The notes beneath the pieces were generated by a model, which saw nothing but the letters and a program-made list of their open reading frames with translations, was not told where the DNA came from and did not search any database. Both the position numbers and the translations under genes were made by a program. A stretch of DNA of 64,000 nt from Pseudomonas asgharzadehiana. Its GTDB lineage: Bacteria; Pseudomonadota; Gammaproteobacteria; Pseudomonadales; Pseudomonadaceae. Location: contig NZ_CP077079.1 in assembly GCF_019139815.1 (NCBI RefSeq), forward strand, positions 62,001 to 126,000. Direction: 5' to 3'. Every line of letters starts with the position of its first letter. Within the stretch, counting starts at the first letter, position 1. Below, piece by piece: positions 1 through 9,872 of this stretch.

Positions 1-927
1 CGTGATGCCAAGGGCCAACCCGAGCGCAGCATGGGCGACGCCGTTCTGCCCGCTGAACCGCCTGAATGGCGCAGCATCCAGCAGCAAAGCCTCGACTTGT
101 TGCAGCGCAGCAAAGACCTGCGCATCACTCATTTCCTGCTGCAAAGCTCCCTCGCCCTCCAGGGTGTGGCCGGGCTGGCTGAAGTCCTGACGTTGATCGA
201 TGCGCTCCTGCGTGAATACTGGGCCGAGTTGCACCCGCGCCTGGATGCGGACGACGACAACGACCCTACCGTGCGTATCAACGCCCTGGCCGGCTTGACC
301 AGCGACGCGACCATTCGCCTGTTGCGCGAAAGTATCCTCACGCGCTCGCGCACCTTCGGCCCGGTAAGCCTGCGCGCAGCCCTGAATGCCAGCGGCCTGA
401 TGAGTTTCCCGGACGAACAACTGGGTGCGCAGCAGTTGAATGCCGCGTTCCTCGACAGCGATCCCGAACTCCTGCAGGCCACCCGCGACGCCTTGAGCGC
501 CGCGCGTTCGGCCTGTGAAGCCATCGAACAACAGGTCAACGACCAGGTCGGTTCGGCCCAGGGCGTGGACCTGAGCCTGTTGAAGCAACCGCTCAAGCAG
601 GCCCTGCAAATTCTCAATCAAGCGGTGCCAGGCACCGACAGCAGCAGCGAGCCCGAGGCCGTCAGTGACGACAATGCCCCCTCGGTCGACTTCGCCGCCC
701 CTGCCGCACCACGCCCGGTCGGCGACATCGCCAGCCGCGATGACGTGTTGCGCAGCCTCGACAAGATCCTTGCGTATTACACCCGGCACGAGCCTTCGAG
801 CCCGCTGCCGGTGTTGTTGAACCGCGCGAAAAATCTGGTGCACGCCGATTTTGCGGCGATCGTGCGCAATCTGATTCCCGATGGCATGTCCCAATTTGAA
901 AACCTGCGTGGCCCGGACGACGAGTAA
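1..927 (+). CDS. tssA: TssA, T6SS baseplate/sheath cap protein (5' truncated by window)
   Basis: The reading frame is open to the left edge, so the true start lies outside; about 308 codons are visible. The N-terminal half is an ImpA_N domain (PEWRSIQQQSLDLL through LREYWAELHPRLD). The C-terminal end has the short TssA1-type signature (EPSSPLPVLLNRAKNL, then LIPDGM). In the family TssA primes the baseplate and caps the growing TssB/TssC sheath in the cytoplasm. It is followed 54 bp later by tssB, as in the P. aeruginosa HSI-I type gene order. The acidic, Ser-rich stretch around residues 210-235 looks like a linker between the two domains. Identification rests on domain pattern plus operon position. 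Confidence 0.93.
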   Translation, partial: RDAKGQPERSMGDAVLPAEPPEWRSIQQQSLDLLQRSKDLRITHFLLQSSLALQGVAGLAEVLTLIDALLREYWAELHPRLDADDDNDPTVRINALAGLTSDATIRLLRESILTRSRTFGPVSLRAALNASGLMSFPDEQLGAQQLNAAFLDSDPELLQATRDALSAARSACEAIEQQVNDQVGSAQGVDLSLLKQPLKQALQILNQAVPGTDSSSEPEAVSDDNAPSVDFAAPAAPRPVGDIASRDDVLRSLDKILAYYTRHEPSSPLPVLLNRAKNLVHADFAAIVRNLIPDGMSQFENLRGPDDE

Positions 928-981
928 GTCGCCAGGCTTTGCAGTAACAACACCGTCGCTCAAGCGACCAGGAGCAGCAAC

Positions 982-1488
982 GTGGCGAAGCAAAGTTCTC
1001 AGAAATTCATCGCGCGCAACCGCGCGCCTCGAGTGCAGATCGAGTACGACGTCGAGCTTTACGGCGCCGAGAAAAAGGTCCAGCTGCCCTTCGTGATGGG
1101 TGTGATGGCCGACCTCGCCGGCAAGCCTGCCGAGCCGCTGGCCCCAGTGGCCGACCGCAAGTTCCTTGAAGTGGACGTCGACAACTTCGACTCGCGCCTC
1201 AAGGCCATGCAGCCGCGCGTGGCGTTCCACGTACCCAACGAGCTGACCGGCGAAGGCAACCTGAGCCTGGACATGACCTTCGAGAGCATGGACGACTTCA
1301 GCCCGGCCGCCGTGGCCCGCAAGGTCGACTCGCTGAACCAGTTGCTCGAAGCCCGCACCCAGCTGGCCAACCTGCTGACCTACATGGACGGCAAGACCGG
1401 CGCTGAAGAAATCATCATGAAGGCGATCAAGGACCCGGCACTGCTTCAGGCACTTGCCAGCGCGCCGAAGCCTGCAGGGGATCAGTAA
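982..1488 (+). CDS. tssB: TssB, T6SS contractile sheath small subunit
   Basis: This 168-residue protein has the usual TssB/VipA/ImpB length and conserved core: RAPRVQIEYDVELYGAEKKV at the N-terminus, then LPFVMGVMADLAG and RKFLEVDVDNFDSRLKAMQP. It starts at a GTG preceded by AGGAG at 8-bp spacing. TssB pairs with TssC to build the cytoplasmic contractile sheath around the Hcp tube. Two bases separate it from tssC, so the pair is probably translated together. Nothing is unusual in the sequence. Confidence 0.97.
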   Translation: MAKQSSQKFIARNRAPRVQIEYDVELYGAEKKVQLPFVMGVMADLAGKPAEPLAPVADRKFLEVDVDNFDSRLKAMQPRVAFHVPNELTGEGNLSLDMTFESMDDFSPAAVARKVDSLNQLLEARTQLANLLTYMDGKTGAEEIIMKAIKDPALLQALASAPKPAGDQ

Positions 1489-1490
1489 TC

Positions 1491-2987
1491 ATGACCGACA
1501 ATACCGTTCGCGAAGGCGCGCTCAACCTGGGCGCCACCGAAGAAACCAGCGAGTTCGCCTCGCTGTTGATGCAAGAGTTCAAGCCCAAGACCGAGCGTGC
1601 CCGCGAAGCCGTGGAAACCGCCGTGCGCACCTTGGCTGAACAGGCGCTGGCCCAGACCGACCTGGTGTCCAATGACGCGATCAAGTCGATCGAATCGATC
1701 ATCGCCGCCATCGACGCCAAGCTCACCGCCCAGGTCAACCAGATCATCCACCACCAGGATTTCCAGCAGCTGGAAAGCGCCTGGCGTGGCCTGCACTACC
1801 TGGTCAACAACACCGAGAGCGATGAGCAACTCAAGATCCGCGTGCTCAACATCTCCAAGCCGGACCTGCACAAGACCCTGAAGAAATTCAAAGGCACCGC
1901 GTGGGACCAGAGCCCGATCTTCAAGAAGATGTACGAAGAAGAATACGGCCAGTTCGGCGGCGAACCTTATGGTTGCCTGGTGGGCGACTACTACTTCGAC
2001 CAGTCCCCGCCGGATGTCGAGCTGCTGGGCGAGCTGTCCAAAGTCTGCGCGGCCATGCACTCCCCGTTCATCGCTGCGGCATCGCCGACCGTGATGGGCA
2101 TGGGCTCCTGGCAGGAACTGTCGAACCCGCGCGACCTGACCAAGATCTTCACCACCCCGGAATACGCCGGCTGGCGCTCGCTGCGTGAATCGGAAGATTC
2201 GCGCTACATCGGCCTGACCATGCCGCGTTTCCTGGCGCGCCTGCCGTACGGCGCCAAGACCGACCCGGTGGAAGCCTTCGCCTTCGAAGAAGACACCGAC
2301 GGCGCCGACAGCGCCAAGTACACCTGGGCCAACGCCGCCTACGCGATGGCGGTGAACATCAACCGTTCGTTCAAGCACTACGGCTGGTGCTCGCGCATCC
2401 GTGGCATTGAGTCCGGCGGCGAAGTGGAAAACCTGCCGGCGCACACGTTCCCTACCGATGACGGTGGCGTGGACATGAAGTGCCCGACCGAAATCGCCAT
2501 CAGTGACCGTCGTGAAGCGGAACTGGCGAAGAACGGTTTCATGCCGCTGCTGCACAAGAAAAACACCGACTTCGCCGCGTTCATTGGCGCGCAGTCGTTG
2601 CAGAAACCGGCCGAATACGACGACCCGGACGCCACCGCCAACGCCAACCTGGCGGCGCGCCTGCCGTACCTGTTCGCCACCTGCCGTTTCGCTCACTACT
2701 TGAAGTGCATCGTGCGCGACAAGATCGGTTCCTTCAAAGAGAAGGACGAGATGCAACGCTGGTTGCAGGACTGGATCCTGAACTACGTCGACGGTGACCC
2801 GGCTCACTCCACCGAAACCACCAAGGCCCAGCACCCGTTGGCCGCCGCCGAGGTGATCGTGGAAGAAGTCGAAGGCAACCCGGGTTACTACAACTCCAAG
2901 TTCTACCTGCGTCCGCACTACCAGCTCGAAGGGCTGACCGTGTCGTTGCGCCTGGTGTCCAAGCTGCCTTCAGCTAAAGGCGCGTAA
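1491..2987 (+). CDS. tssC: TssC, T6SS contractile sheath large subunit
   Basis: At 498 residues this is the standard TssC/VipB/ImpC length. It shows the conserved ESAWRGLHYLVNNTE, FGGEPYGCLVGDYYFD and KIFTTPEYAGWRSLRESEDS blocks. The C-terminal PGYYNSKFYLRPHYQLEGL block is where TssC contributes to the sheath and the ClpV-accessible surface. It forms the sheath with TssB. Downstream, before hcp, lies a REP inverted pair that may separate the sheath genes from hcp in terms of mRNA stability. Confidence 0.98.
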   Translation: MTDNTVREGALNLGATEETSEFASLLMQEFKPKTERAREAVETAVRTLAEQALAQTDLVSNDAIKSIESIIAAIDAKLTAQVNQIIHHQDFQQLESAWRGLHYLVNNTESDEQLKIRVLNISKPDLHKTLKKFKGTAWDQSPIFKKMYEEEYGQFGGEPYGCLVGDYYFDQSPPDVELLGELSKVCAAMHSPFIAAASPTVMGMGSWQELSNPRDLTKIFTTPEYAGWRSLRESEDSRYIGLTMPRFLARLPYGAKTDPVEAFAFEEDTDGADSAKYTWANAAYAMAVNINRSFKHYGWCSRIRGIESGGEVENLPAHTFPTDDGGVDMKCPTEIAISDRREAELAKNGFMPLLHKKNTDFAAFIGAQSLQKPAEYDDPDATANANLAARLPYLFATCRFAHYLKCIVRDKIGSFKEKDEMQRWLQDWILNYVDGDPAHSTETTKAQHPLAAAEVIVEEVEGNPGYYNSKFYLRPHYQLEGLTVSLRLVSKLPSAKGA

Positions 2988-3001
2988 GTAACTTGCTCTT
3001 C

Positions 3002-3088
3002 TGTGGGAGGGGGCCTGCTCCCGATAGCATCATCTCGGTTTGACTGACAGACCGAGTTGCCTGCATCGGGGGCAAGCCCCCTCCCACA
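3002..3088. repeat. REP inverted pair between tssC and hcp
   Basis: Two copies of the GTGGGAGGGGGCTTGCTCCC-type REP palindrome face each other, TGTGGGAGGGGGCCTGCTCCC and its complement GGGGGCAAGCCCCCTCCCACA. An additional CTCGGT/ACCGAG inverted repeat lies in between. The same unit recurs throughout the window. It fills almost the whole gap between tssC and hcp. Confidence 0.93.
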
Positions 3089-3128
3089 CAAACCAAATCA
3101 AGTGGCCGGTGCCACACAGGGAGAAAAC

Positions 3129-3617
3129 ATGGCTGTTGATATTTTCATCAAGATCGGCGACATCAAGGGCGAGTCCATGGACAAGGCCCACAAGGACGAA
3201 ATCGACGTGCTGAACTGGAGCTGGGGCATGTCCCAGTCCGGCAACATGCATGTAGGCGGTGGCGGCGGCGCGGGCAAGGTGAACATCCAGGACCTGTCGC
3301 TGACCAAGTACGTCGACAAGGCTTCGCCCAACCTGATGATGCTGTGCGCCAGCGGCAAACACATCGACAAGGTCAAGCTGACCGTGCGCAAGGCCGGTGG
3401 TGAAAGCCAGGTCGAGTACATGGTGATCAACCTGGAAGAAGTGCTGGTGACTTCGCTGAGCACCGGCGGTTCGGGCACCGATGACCGCCTGACCGAAAAC
3501 GTCACCCTGAACTTCGCCCAAGTGATGGTCGACTACCAGCCGCAGAAAGCCGACGGCACCAAAGACGGCGGCGCGGTCAAGTTTGGCTGGAACATCCGTT
3601 CCAACACCAAGCGCTGA
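3129..3617 (+). CDS. hcp: Hcp, T6SS inner-tube protein
   Basis: The 162-residue protein starts at the ATG in GGGAGAAAACATGG and reads MAVDIFIKIGDIKGESMDK, the Hcp1-family N-terminus. It contains the conserved LNWSWGMSQSG segment, a Gly-rich loop, and an NFAQVMVDYQPQ segment near the end. Hexameric rings stack into the tube expelled by sheath contraction; some effectors ride inside the lumen. It follows a REP pair and is followed by a strong hairpin, an arrangement that could favour high Hcp levels relative to the rest of the operon. No C-terminal effector extension is present. Confidence 0.97.
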   Translation: MAVDIFIKIGDIKGESMDKAHKDEIDVLNWSWGMSQSGNMHVGGGGGAGKVNIQDLSLTKYVDKASPNLMMLCASGKHIDKVKLTVRKAGGESQVEYMVINLEEVLVTSLSTGGSGTDDRLTENVTLNFAQVMVDYQPQKADGTKDGGAVKFGWNIRSNTKR

Positions 3618-3626
3618 TAGCCCTTG

Positions 3627-3651
3627 TGGCCGTGGCCCGGTGCCACGGCCA
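3627..3651 (+). promoter_or_regulatory. Strong hairpin between hcp and tssE
   Basis: TGGCCGTGGC and GCCACGGCCA form a perfect 10-bp stem with a 5-nt loop, starting 10 bases after the hcp stop codon. No T-run follows, so this is not a standard intrinsic terminator. It is more likely a 3'-end stabiliser or partial attenuator that uncouples hcp from tssE expression (inference). Confidence 0.7.
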
Positions 3652-3689
3652 TTGTGTCCCTCTCGCAACCCGTCCGTGGAGCTGCTTTG

Positions 3690-4205
3690 GTGGTAACTGA
3701 AATCGCTTCCCGCGACCGTCTGCAACCGTCCCTGCTGGACCGGCTGACCGACGACGACCCGACCAACCCGAAGGAAAGCGCCGACAAACGCGTGCTGTCC
3801 CTGACCCAATTGAAAGCCTCGGTACTGCGCGACCTGGCGTGGCTGCTCAACACCACGTCGTTGCTCGATGCCGATGCCACGCTGCACACCCCGGCCGGCA
3901 CCTCGGTGGTCAATTATGGCCTGCCGGCATTGGCGGGCAGCAGCGTCTCCAGCGTCGACATCAAGTCCCTGGAAGCCCTGATCTACCAGGCCATTGCGAC
4001 GTTCGAGCCGCGCATCCTGCGCCACACGCTGCGCGTCAAAGCCCGTGTCGGCCAGGGCGAGATGAACCACAACGCCCTGAGTTTCGAGATCGAGGGCGAC
4101 CTGTGGGCACAGCCGGTGCCGCTGCGCCTGCTGCTGCAAACCGACCTGGACCTGGAGTCCGGTCATGTGCGCGTGGTGAACGCCGATCAGCGGAGACGCC
4201 CATGA
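3690..4205 (+). CDS. tssE: TssE, T6SS baseplate protein (gp25-like)
   Basis: I chose the GTG start giving [22 protein letters not shown] because GGAG sits 8 bp upstream; a TTG one codon earlier has poorer spacing. The 171-residue product has the family features [22 protein letters not shown] and an IxxFEPRIL segment near residue 110. TssE is the gp25-like wedge component that helps initiate sheath polymerisation on the baseplate. Its stop codon overlaps the tssF start (ATGA), indicating translational coupling. Confidence 0.93.
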   Translation: MVTEIASRDRLQPSLLDRLTDDDPTNPKESADKRVLSLTQLKASVLRDLAWLLNTTSLLDADATLHTPAGTSVVNYGLPALAGSSVSSVDIKSLEALIYQAIATFEPRILRHTLRVKARVGQGEMNHNALSFEIEGDLWAQPVPLRLLLQTDLDLESGHVRVVNADQRRRP

Positions 4206-6061
4206 ACCCGCGCCTGCTGGAGCTGTACAACCAGGAACTGCACCACGTGCGCGAAAGCGCCGCCGAGTTCGCCAAGGAATACCCGAAGATCGCCAGTCGG
4301 CTGACCCTGTCCGGTATGGACTGCGCCGACCCGTACGTCGAACGCTTGCTCGAAGGTTTCGCCTACCTCACCGCGCGCGTGCAACTCAAGCTCGACGCCG
4401 AATACCCGACCTTCACCCACAACCTGCTGGAAATCGCCTACCCGCACTACCTGGCGCCGACCCCGTCGATGACCGTGGTGCAACTGCAGACCGACCCCGA
4501 TGAAGGCTCCCTGGCCAGCGGTTTCCCGCTGCCGCGCGACAGCGTATTGCGGGCCGCCCTGGGCCGCGAAACCCAGACCTGTTGCGAGTACCGCACCGCC
4601 CATCCGGTGACATTGTGGCCGTTGCAGGTCAGCAGCGCCGAATACTTCGGCAACCCCGCCACCGTACTCGGGCGCCTGGCCGCCAGCGAACCGAAAGCCA
4701 AGGCCGGCTTGCGCCTGACCCTGCGCACCGGCGCAGAATTACCGTTCAACAGCCTTGATCTGGACAACCTGCCGCTGTACCTCAGCGGTGCCGACGAGCA
4801 GCCGTTCCGCCTCTACGAACAATTGCTGGGCAATGCCTGCGCGGTGTTCGCGCGCAAGCCCGGTGGCGATTGGGTCGAGCGCTTGGGGCAAGACGCGTTG
4901 CGCTCCCGGGGCTTTGATGATGCCGACGCGGCCATGCCGGTGGTGGCGCGGGCGTTCCAGGGCTATCGGCTGTTGCAGGAATACTTCGCCCTGCCCCACC
5001 GCTACCTGTTCGTCGAATTCGCCGAACTGAGCCGTGCGGTCAAACGCTGCGACGGCCAGGAGCTGGAGCTGATCGTGCTGTTCGACCGCCACGAACCGAG
5101 CCTGGAAGGCAGCGTCGGCGCGGCGCAGTTCCTGCCGTTCTGCACGCCGGCGATCAACCTGTTCCCCAAGCGCGTGGACCGTATCCACTTGTCCGACCGG
5201 GTCAACGAACACCACGTCATCGCCGACCGCACGCGGCCAATGGATTTCGAGATCCACTCGTTGACCGGCCTTACCGGCCATGGCACCGGGCCGGAGCAAC
5301 CGTTCTTGCCGTTCTACGCGGTACGCGACCCTTCGCGTTATGGCCGCGACCAGGCGTATTACACGGTGCGCCGCGAGCCGCGCGTGCTGTCCAGCGAGCA
5401 GCGTCGCAATGGCCCGCGCTCGACCTATGTGGGCAGCGAAACCTTTGTCAGCCTGGTGGACAGCCGCCAGGCGCCGTATGGCCATGACCTGCGCCAACTC
5501 GGTGTGACCGCGCTGTGTACCAATCGCGACCTGCCGCTGTTCATGAGCGTGGGCAACAGCAAGACCGACTTCACCCTGGCCGACAGCGCGCCGGTACTGG
5601 CCGTGCGTTGCGTCGCAGGCCCCAGCCGTCCGCGTGCCAGCCACGCCCATGACGCCAAGGCCTGGCGCCTGATCAGCCAGTTGTCGCTCAACTACCTGTC
5701 GTTGAGCGAGCAGGGCCAGGGCGCGGGCGCCTTGCGTGAATTGTTGCGCCTGTATGGCGACAGCAACGACGCGGCGCTGCAATTGCAGATCGAAGGCCTG
5801 CGCGAAGTCAGCAGCAAAGCGGTGACGCGACGCCTGCCGATGCCCGGCCCGATTGTGTTTGGGCGCGGCCTGGAAATTACCCTGGAATTCGATGAAAACG
5901 CGTTTCGCGGCACCGGCGTGTTCCTGCTCGGTGCGGTGCTGGAACGTTTCCTGGCACGCTACGTGTCGATCAACAGTTTTACCGAGACGGTGATCCGTAC
6001 CACCGAACGCGGCGAGATCATGCGATGGAAAGCCAAGCCCGGACGTCGTCCGACCCTGTGA
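4202..6061 (+). CDS. tssF: TssF, T6SS baseplate wedge protein
   Basis: The 619-residue protein opens with [20 protein letters not shown], a typical TssF/VasA/ImpG start. Conserved blocks [20 protein letters not shown] and [19 protein letters not shown] follow. TssF joins TssG, TssE and TssK in the baseplate wedge. The gene overlaps tssE by 4 bp and tssG by 37 bp, an unusually deep overlap for this operon that implies the two subunits are made together. Confidence 0.97.
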   Translation: MNPRLLELYNQELHHVRESAAEFAKEYPKIASRLTLSGMDCADPYVERLLEGFAYLTARVQLKLDAEYPTFTHNLLEIAYPHYLAPTPSMTVVQLQTDPDEGSLASGFPLPRDSVLRAALGRETQTCCEYRTAHPVTLWPLQVSSAEYFGNPATVLGRLAASEPKAKAGLRLTLRTGAELPFNSLDLDNLPLYLSGADEQPFRLYEQLLGNACAVFARKPGGDWVERLGQDALRSRGFDDADAAMPVVARAFQGYRLLQEYFALPHRYLFVEFAELSRAVKRCDGQELELIVLFDRHEPSLEGSVGAAQFLPFCTPAINLFPKRVDRIHLSDRVNEHHVIADRTRPMDFEIHSLTGLTGHGTGPEQPFLPFYAVRDPSRYGRDQAYYTVRREPRVLSSEQRRNGPRSTYVGSETFVSLVDSRQAPYGHDLRQLGVTALCTNRDLPLFMSVGNSKTDFTLADSAPVLAVRCVAGPSRPRASHAHDAKAWRLISQLSLNYLSLSEQGQGAGALRELLRLYGDSNDAALQLQIEGLREVSSKAVTRRLPMPGPIVFGRGLEITLEFDENAFRGTGVFLLGAVLERFLARYVSINSFTETVIRTTERGEIMRWKAKPGRRPTL

Positions 6062-7068
6062 GTACCTTGGATGCAATGCATCAGGCGCCCTGGGAATACG
6101 ATTTCTTCCAGGCGCTGCGGCGTATCGAGTGCGAATCGCCACACCTGCCGCGCCTGGGCCATTCCCTGCGCCTGGCCGATGATCCGCTGCGCCTGGGGCA
6201 ACAGGCCGATTGCACCTTCGCCCCGGCGACCCTGGCCGCCGTCGACCCCGCTGGCGATGGCAAGCCGGCGCGGCTGGAGCAGTTCTTCTTCGGCCTTGGC
6301 GGCCCCAACGGCCCGCTTCCGCTGCACATCACCGAATACGTGCGCGAGCGCCAGCGCAACAACGCCGACAGCACCAGCAAGCAGTTCCTGGACGTGTTCC
6401 ACCATCGCCTGCTCAGCCTGTTTTACCGGGCCTGGGCCGAGGCGCGGCCGACGGTCAGCCACGACCGCCCGGACGATGACTATTGGTCCGCGCGCCTCGC
6501 CGCCTTGAGTGGCCGGGGCATGCCGAGCCTGCTCAACCAAGGGCTGATTCCCGACACCGCGAAGCTGCATTACAGCGGCCACCTGTCGGCGCAGACCCGC
6601 TACCCGGACGGCCTCAAGGCGATTCTCAGCGAGTATTTCGGCCTGCCGGTGGAGATCGAAGAATACGTCGGCCAATGGCTGGAGCTGCCCGAGCGCAGCC
6701 GCGTGGGCGTAAGCGCCAACCGCCTGGGCGTGGACTTTTGCCTGGGTAGCCATGTGTGGGACCGCCAGCATAAATTCCGCATCCGCCTGGGCCCGCTCAC
6801 GCTGGAAGACTACATGGGCATGCTGCCCGGCCATCAGCCATTCAACGAGCTGGTGGCGTGGGTGGCCGAGTACCTGGGCCATGAATTGGACTGGGACTTG
6901 AACCTGGTTTTGCAACAACCTGAAGTCCCGGCACTGCAACTCAACGGCCAGTTTCGCCTGGGCTTCAATACCTGGCTCGGTAAACCTGAGCATGACGCCA
7001 ACGACCTAATCCTGGCCCGGCACTACGCCGATCAAGCCACCACCTCAAGGAATCCAGAGCATGGGTGA
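6025..7068 (+). CDS. tssG: TssG, T6SS baseplate wedge protein
   Basis: The 347-residue product has the TssG/VasB/ImpH pattern: APWEYDFFQALRRIE near the N-terminus, FFGLGGPNGPLPLHITEY, and YFGLPVEIEEYVGQWL in the second half. It forms a subcomplex with TssF. The ATG start lies within the tssF 3' end, and the stop overlaps the clpV start by 8 bp. A later in-frame ATG at 6073 is possible but would leave a 13-bp gap after tssF. Confidence 0.95.
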   Translation: MESQARTSSDPVSTLDAMHQAPWEYDFFQALRRIECESPHLPRLGHSLRLADDPLRLGQQADCTFAPATLAAVDPAGDGKPARLEQFFFGLGGPNGPLPLHITEYVRERQRNNADSTSKQFLDVFHHRLLSLFYRAWAEARPTVSHDRPDDDYWSARLAALSGRGMPSLLNQGLIPDTAKLHYSGHLSAQTRYPDGLKAILSEYFGLPVEIEEYVGQWLELPERSRVGVSANRLGVDFCLGSHVWDRQHKFRIRLGPLTLEDYMGMLPGHQPFNELVAWVAEYLGHELDWDLNLVLQQPEVPALQLNGQFRLGFNTWLGKPEHDANDLILARHYADQATTSRNPEHG

Positions 7069-9715
7069 AATCAGTCGCGCCGCACTGTTCGGCAAACTCA
7101 ACAGCGTGGCCTACAAGGCCATCGAAGCCGCCACCGTGTTCTGCAAACTGCGGGGCAACCCGTATGTGGAACTGGCGCATTGGTTCCACCAGTTGCTGCA
7201 ACTGCAAGACTCGGACCTGCACCGCATCATTCGCCAGTTCAACCTGGAACCGGCACGCCTGGCCCGCGACCTCACTGAAGCGCTGGACCGCCTGCCGCGC
7301 GGCTCGACGTCGATCACCGACCTGTCGTCCCACGTGGAAGAAGCGGTTGAACGCGGCTGGGTGTACGGCAGCCTGATGTTCGGCGAAAGCCAGGTACGCA
7401 CCGGTTATCTGGTGCTGGGCATTCTCAAGACGCCGAGCCTGCGCCATGCGCTGCTGGGCTTGTCGTCGGAGTTCGACAAGATCAAGGCCGAGGCCCTGAG
7501 CGAACGTTTTGACGAATACGTCGGCGACTCGCCGGAAAATGCCCTGAGCGCCAGCGACGGCTTCAATGCCGGAGTTCCAGGCGAAGCCAGCGGCGCCATG
7601 GCGCCGAGCGCGATGGGCAAGCAGGAAGCGCTCAAGCGCTTTACCGTGGACCTGACCGAACAGGCCCGCACAGGCAAGCTCGACCCGATCGTGGGCCGCG
7701 ACGAAGAGATCCGCCAACTGGTGGACATTCTCATGCGTCGGCGCCAGAACAACCCGATCCTCACCGGTGAAGCCGGTGTGGGCAAGACCGCCGTGGTTGA
7801 AGGCTTCGCCCTGCGCATCGTCGCCGGCGACGTACCGCCTGCGCTCAAAGACGTAGAGCTGCGCAGCCTGGATGTGGGCCTGCTGCAAGCCGGCGCCAGC
7901 ATGAAAGGCGAGTTCGAACAGCGCCTGCGCCAGGTCATCGAAGACGTGCAGGCTTCGCCCAAGCCGATCATTCTGTTTATCGACGAAGCCCACACCCTGG
8001 TGGGTGCCGGTGGCGCCGCCGGTACCGGTGACGCTGCCAACCTGCTCAAACCCGCTCTCGCCCGTGGCACCTTGCGCACCGTGGCCGCCACCACCTGGGC
8101 CGAGTACAAAAAACACATCGAAAAAGACCCGGCGCTGACCCGTCGTTTCCAGGTGGTACAGGTCGCCGAGCCGTCGGAAGACAAAGCCCTGCTGATGATG
8201 CGCGGCGTGGCCTCGACCATGGAAAAACACCACCAGGTGCAGATTCTCGATGAAGCCCTGGAAGCCTCGGTGAAGCTGTCGCACCGCTATATTCCGGCGC
8301 GTCAGTTGCCGGACAAATCCGTGAGCCTGCTGGACACCGCTTGCGCCCGCGTCGCCATCAGCCTGCACGCAGTGCCGGCGGAGGTGGACGACAGCCGCCG
8401 CCGCATCGAAGCGCTGGAAACCGAGCTGCAAATCATCGCCCGCGAGCATGCGATCGGCATCGCCATTGGTGCGCGCCAGAGCAACAGCGAAGCGTTGCTG
8501 AGCGCCGAGCGCGAGCGCCTGGCCACGCTGGAAAGCCGCTGGGCCGAAGAGAAAACCCTGGTTGACGAGCTGCTCGCCACCCGCGCGACCCTGCGTGAAA
8601 AAGCCGGCGTGGTGGACAGCGGCAGCGACCAATTGCGTACGCAATTGGTCGACCTGCAACAGCGCCTCACCGCGCTGCAAGGCGAAACCCCGTTGATCCT
8701 GCCGACCGTGGATTACCAGGCCGTGGCCTCGGTGGTCGCCGACTGGACCGGCATTCCGGTGGGCCGCATGGCGCGCAACGAGCTGGAAACCGTGCTCAAC
8801 CTCGACCAGCACCTGAAAAAACGCATCATCGGCCAGGACCACGCCTTGCAGATGATCGCCAAGCGCATCCAGACCTCGCGCGCCGGCCTCGACAACCCGA
8901 GCAAGCCGATTGGCGTGTTCATGCTGGCCGGCACCTCCGGCGTGGGCAAGACCGAAACCGCCCTGGCCCTGGCCGAAGCCATGTACGGCGGCGAGCAGAA
9001 CGTGATCACCATCAACATGAGCGAGTTCCAGGAAGCCCACACGGTGTCGACCCTCAAGGGCGCGCCACCGGGCTATATCGGCTACGGCGAAGGCGGCGTG
9101 CTGACCGAAGCGGTGCGGCGCAAGCCCTACAGCGTGGTGCTGCTGGACGAAGTGGAAAAAGCCCACCCGGACGTGCATGAGATTTTCTTCCAGGTGTTCG
9201 ACAAGGGCGTGATGGAAGACGGCGAAGGCCGGGTGATCGACTTCAAGAACACCCTGATCCTGCTGACCACCAACGCCGGTACCGAGCTGATCTCGCACGT
9301 GTGCAAGGACCCGGCGAACATCCCCGAGCCGGAAGAAATCGCCAAGGCACTACGCCAGCCGCTGCTGGAAATCTTCCCGCCGGCCCTGCTCGGGCGTCTG
9401 GTGACCATCCCGTACTACCCGCTGAGCGACGAGATGCTCAAGGCGATTACCCGCCTGCAGCTCAACCGCATCAAAAAGCGCGTGGAGAACACCCACAAGG
9501 TGGCCTTCGACTACGACGACGCGGTGGTCGACCTGATCGTCTCGCGCTGCACCGAAACCGAAAGCGGCGGGCGCATGATCGACACCATCCTCACCAACAG
9601 CCTGCTGCCGGACATGAGCCGCGAGTTCCTCACGCGCATGCTCGAAGGCAAGGCGTTGGCGGGGGTGTGCATCGGCAGCCGGGATAACGAATTGCACTAC
9701 CAGTTCAACGATTGA
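7061..9715 (+). CDS. clpV: ClpV (TssH), AAA+ ATPase that recycles the T6SS sheath
   Basis: At 884 residues this is a full-length ClpV. An N-terminal Clp repeat domain is followed by AAA module 1, with Walker A GEAGVGKT near residue 237 and Walker B ILFIDEAHTLVG near 303. A coiled-coil middle domain covers about residues 440-540. AAA module 2 has Walker A GTSGVGKT near 622 and Walker B VVLLDEVEKAHPDV near 692. ClpV unfolds contracted TssB/C sheaths so subunits can be reused. All catalytic motifs look intact. Confidence 0.98.
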   Translation: MGEISRAALFGKLNSVAYKAIEAATVFCKLRGNPYVELAHWFHQLLQLQDSDLHRIIRQFNLEPARLARDLTEALDRLPRGSTSITDLSSHVEEAVERGWVYGSLMFGESQVRTGYLVLGILKTPSLRHALLGLSSEFDKIKAEALSERFDEYVGDSPENALSASDGFNAGVPGEASGAMAPSAMGKQEALKRFTVDLTEQARTGKLDPIVGRDEEIRQLVDILMRRRQNNPILTGEAGVGKTAVVEGFALRIVAGDVPPALKDVELRSLDVGLLQAGASMKGEFEQRLRQVIEDVQASPKPIILFIDEAHTLVGAGGAAGTGDAANLLKPALARGTLRTVAATTWAEYKKHIEKDPALTRRFQVVQVAEPSEDKALLMMRGVASTMEKHHQVQILDEALEASVKLSHRYIPARQLPDKSVSLLDTACARVAISLHAVPAEVDDSRRRIEALETELQIIAREHAIGIAIGARQSNSEALLSAERERLATLESRWAEEKTLVDELLATRATLREKAGVVDSGSDQLRTQLVDLQQRLTALQGETPLILPTVDYQAVASVVADWTGIPVGRMARNELETVLNLDQHLKKRIIGQDHALQMIAKRIQTSRAGLDNPSKPIGVFMLAGTSGVGKTETALALAEAMYGGEQNVITINMSEFQEAHTVSTLKGAPPGYIGYGEGGVLTEAVRRKPYSVVLLDEVEKAHPDVHEIFFQVFDKGVMEDGEGRVIDFKNTLILLTTNAGTELISHVCKDPANIPEPEEIAKALRQPLLEIFPPALLGRLVTIPYYPLSDEMLKAITRLQLNRIKKRVENTHKVAFDYDDAVVDLIVSRCTETESGGRMIDTILTNSLLPDMSREFLTRMLEGKALAGVCIGSRDNELHYQFND

Positions 9716-9736
9716 CCTGACAGAACACGGCTCAAA

Positions 9737-9826
9737 TGTGGGAGGGGGCTTGCTCCCGATTGCGGTGTCTCAGTGGATAGAGCAGGTAACTGATTCACCG
9801 CCATCGGGGGCAAGCCCCCTCCCACA
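9737..9826. repeat. REP inverted pair between clpV and vgrG
   Basis: TGTGGGAGGGGGCTTGCTCCCGAT and its inverted partner ATCGGGGGCAAGCCCCCTCCCACA enclose about 45 bp. This is the second REP pair inside the T6SS operon. It separates the structural genes from the vgrG-effector module. Confidence 0.95.
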
Positions 9827-9872
9827 CTTGAATTCGGTTTCGTCAGTTATTCAGCAATTTACGGGTTAACCG

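Noticed and set aside
1482..2918. 478-codon minus-strand frame across tssC
   Set aside because: Antisense shadow of tssC.
6965..9298. 777-codon minus-strand frame across clpV
   Set aside because: Antisense shadow of clpV, same composition artefact.
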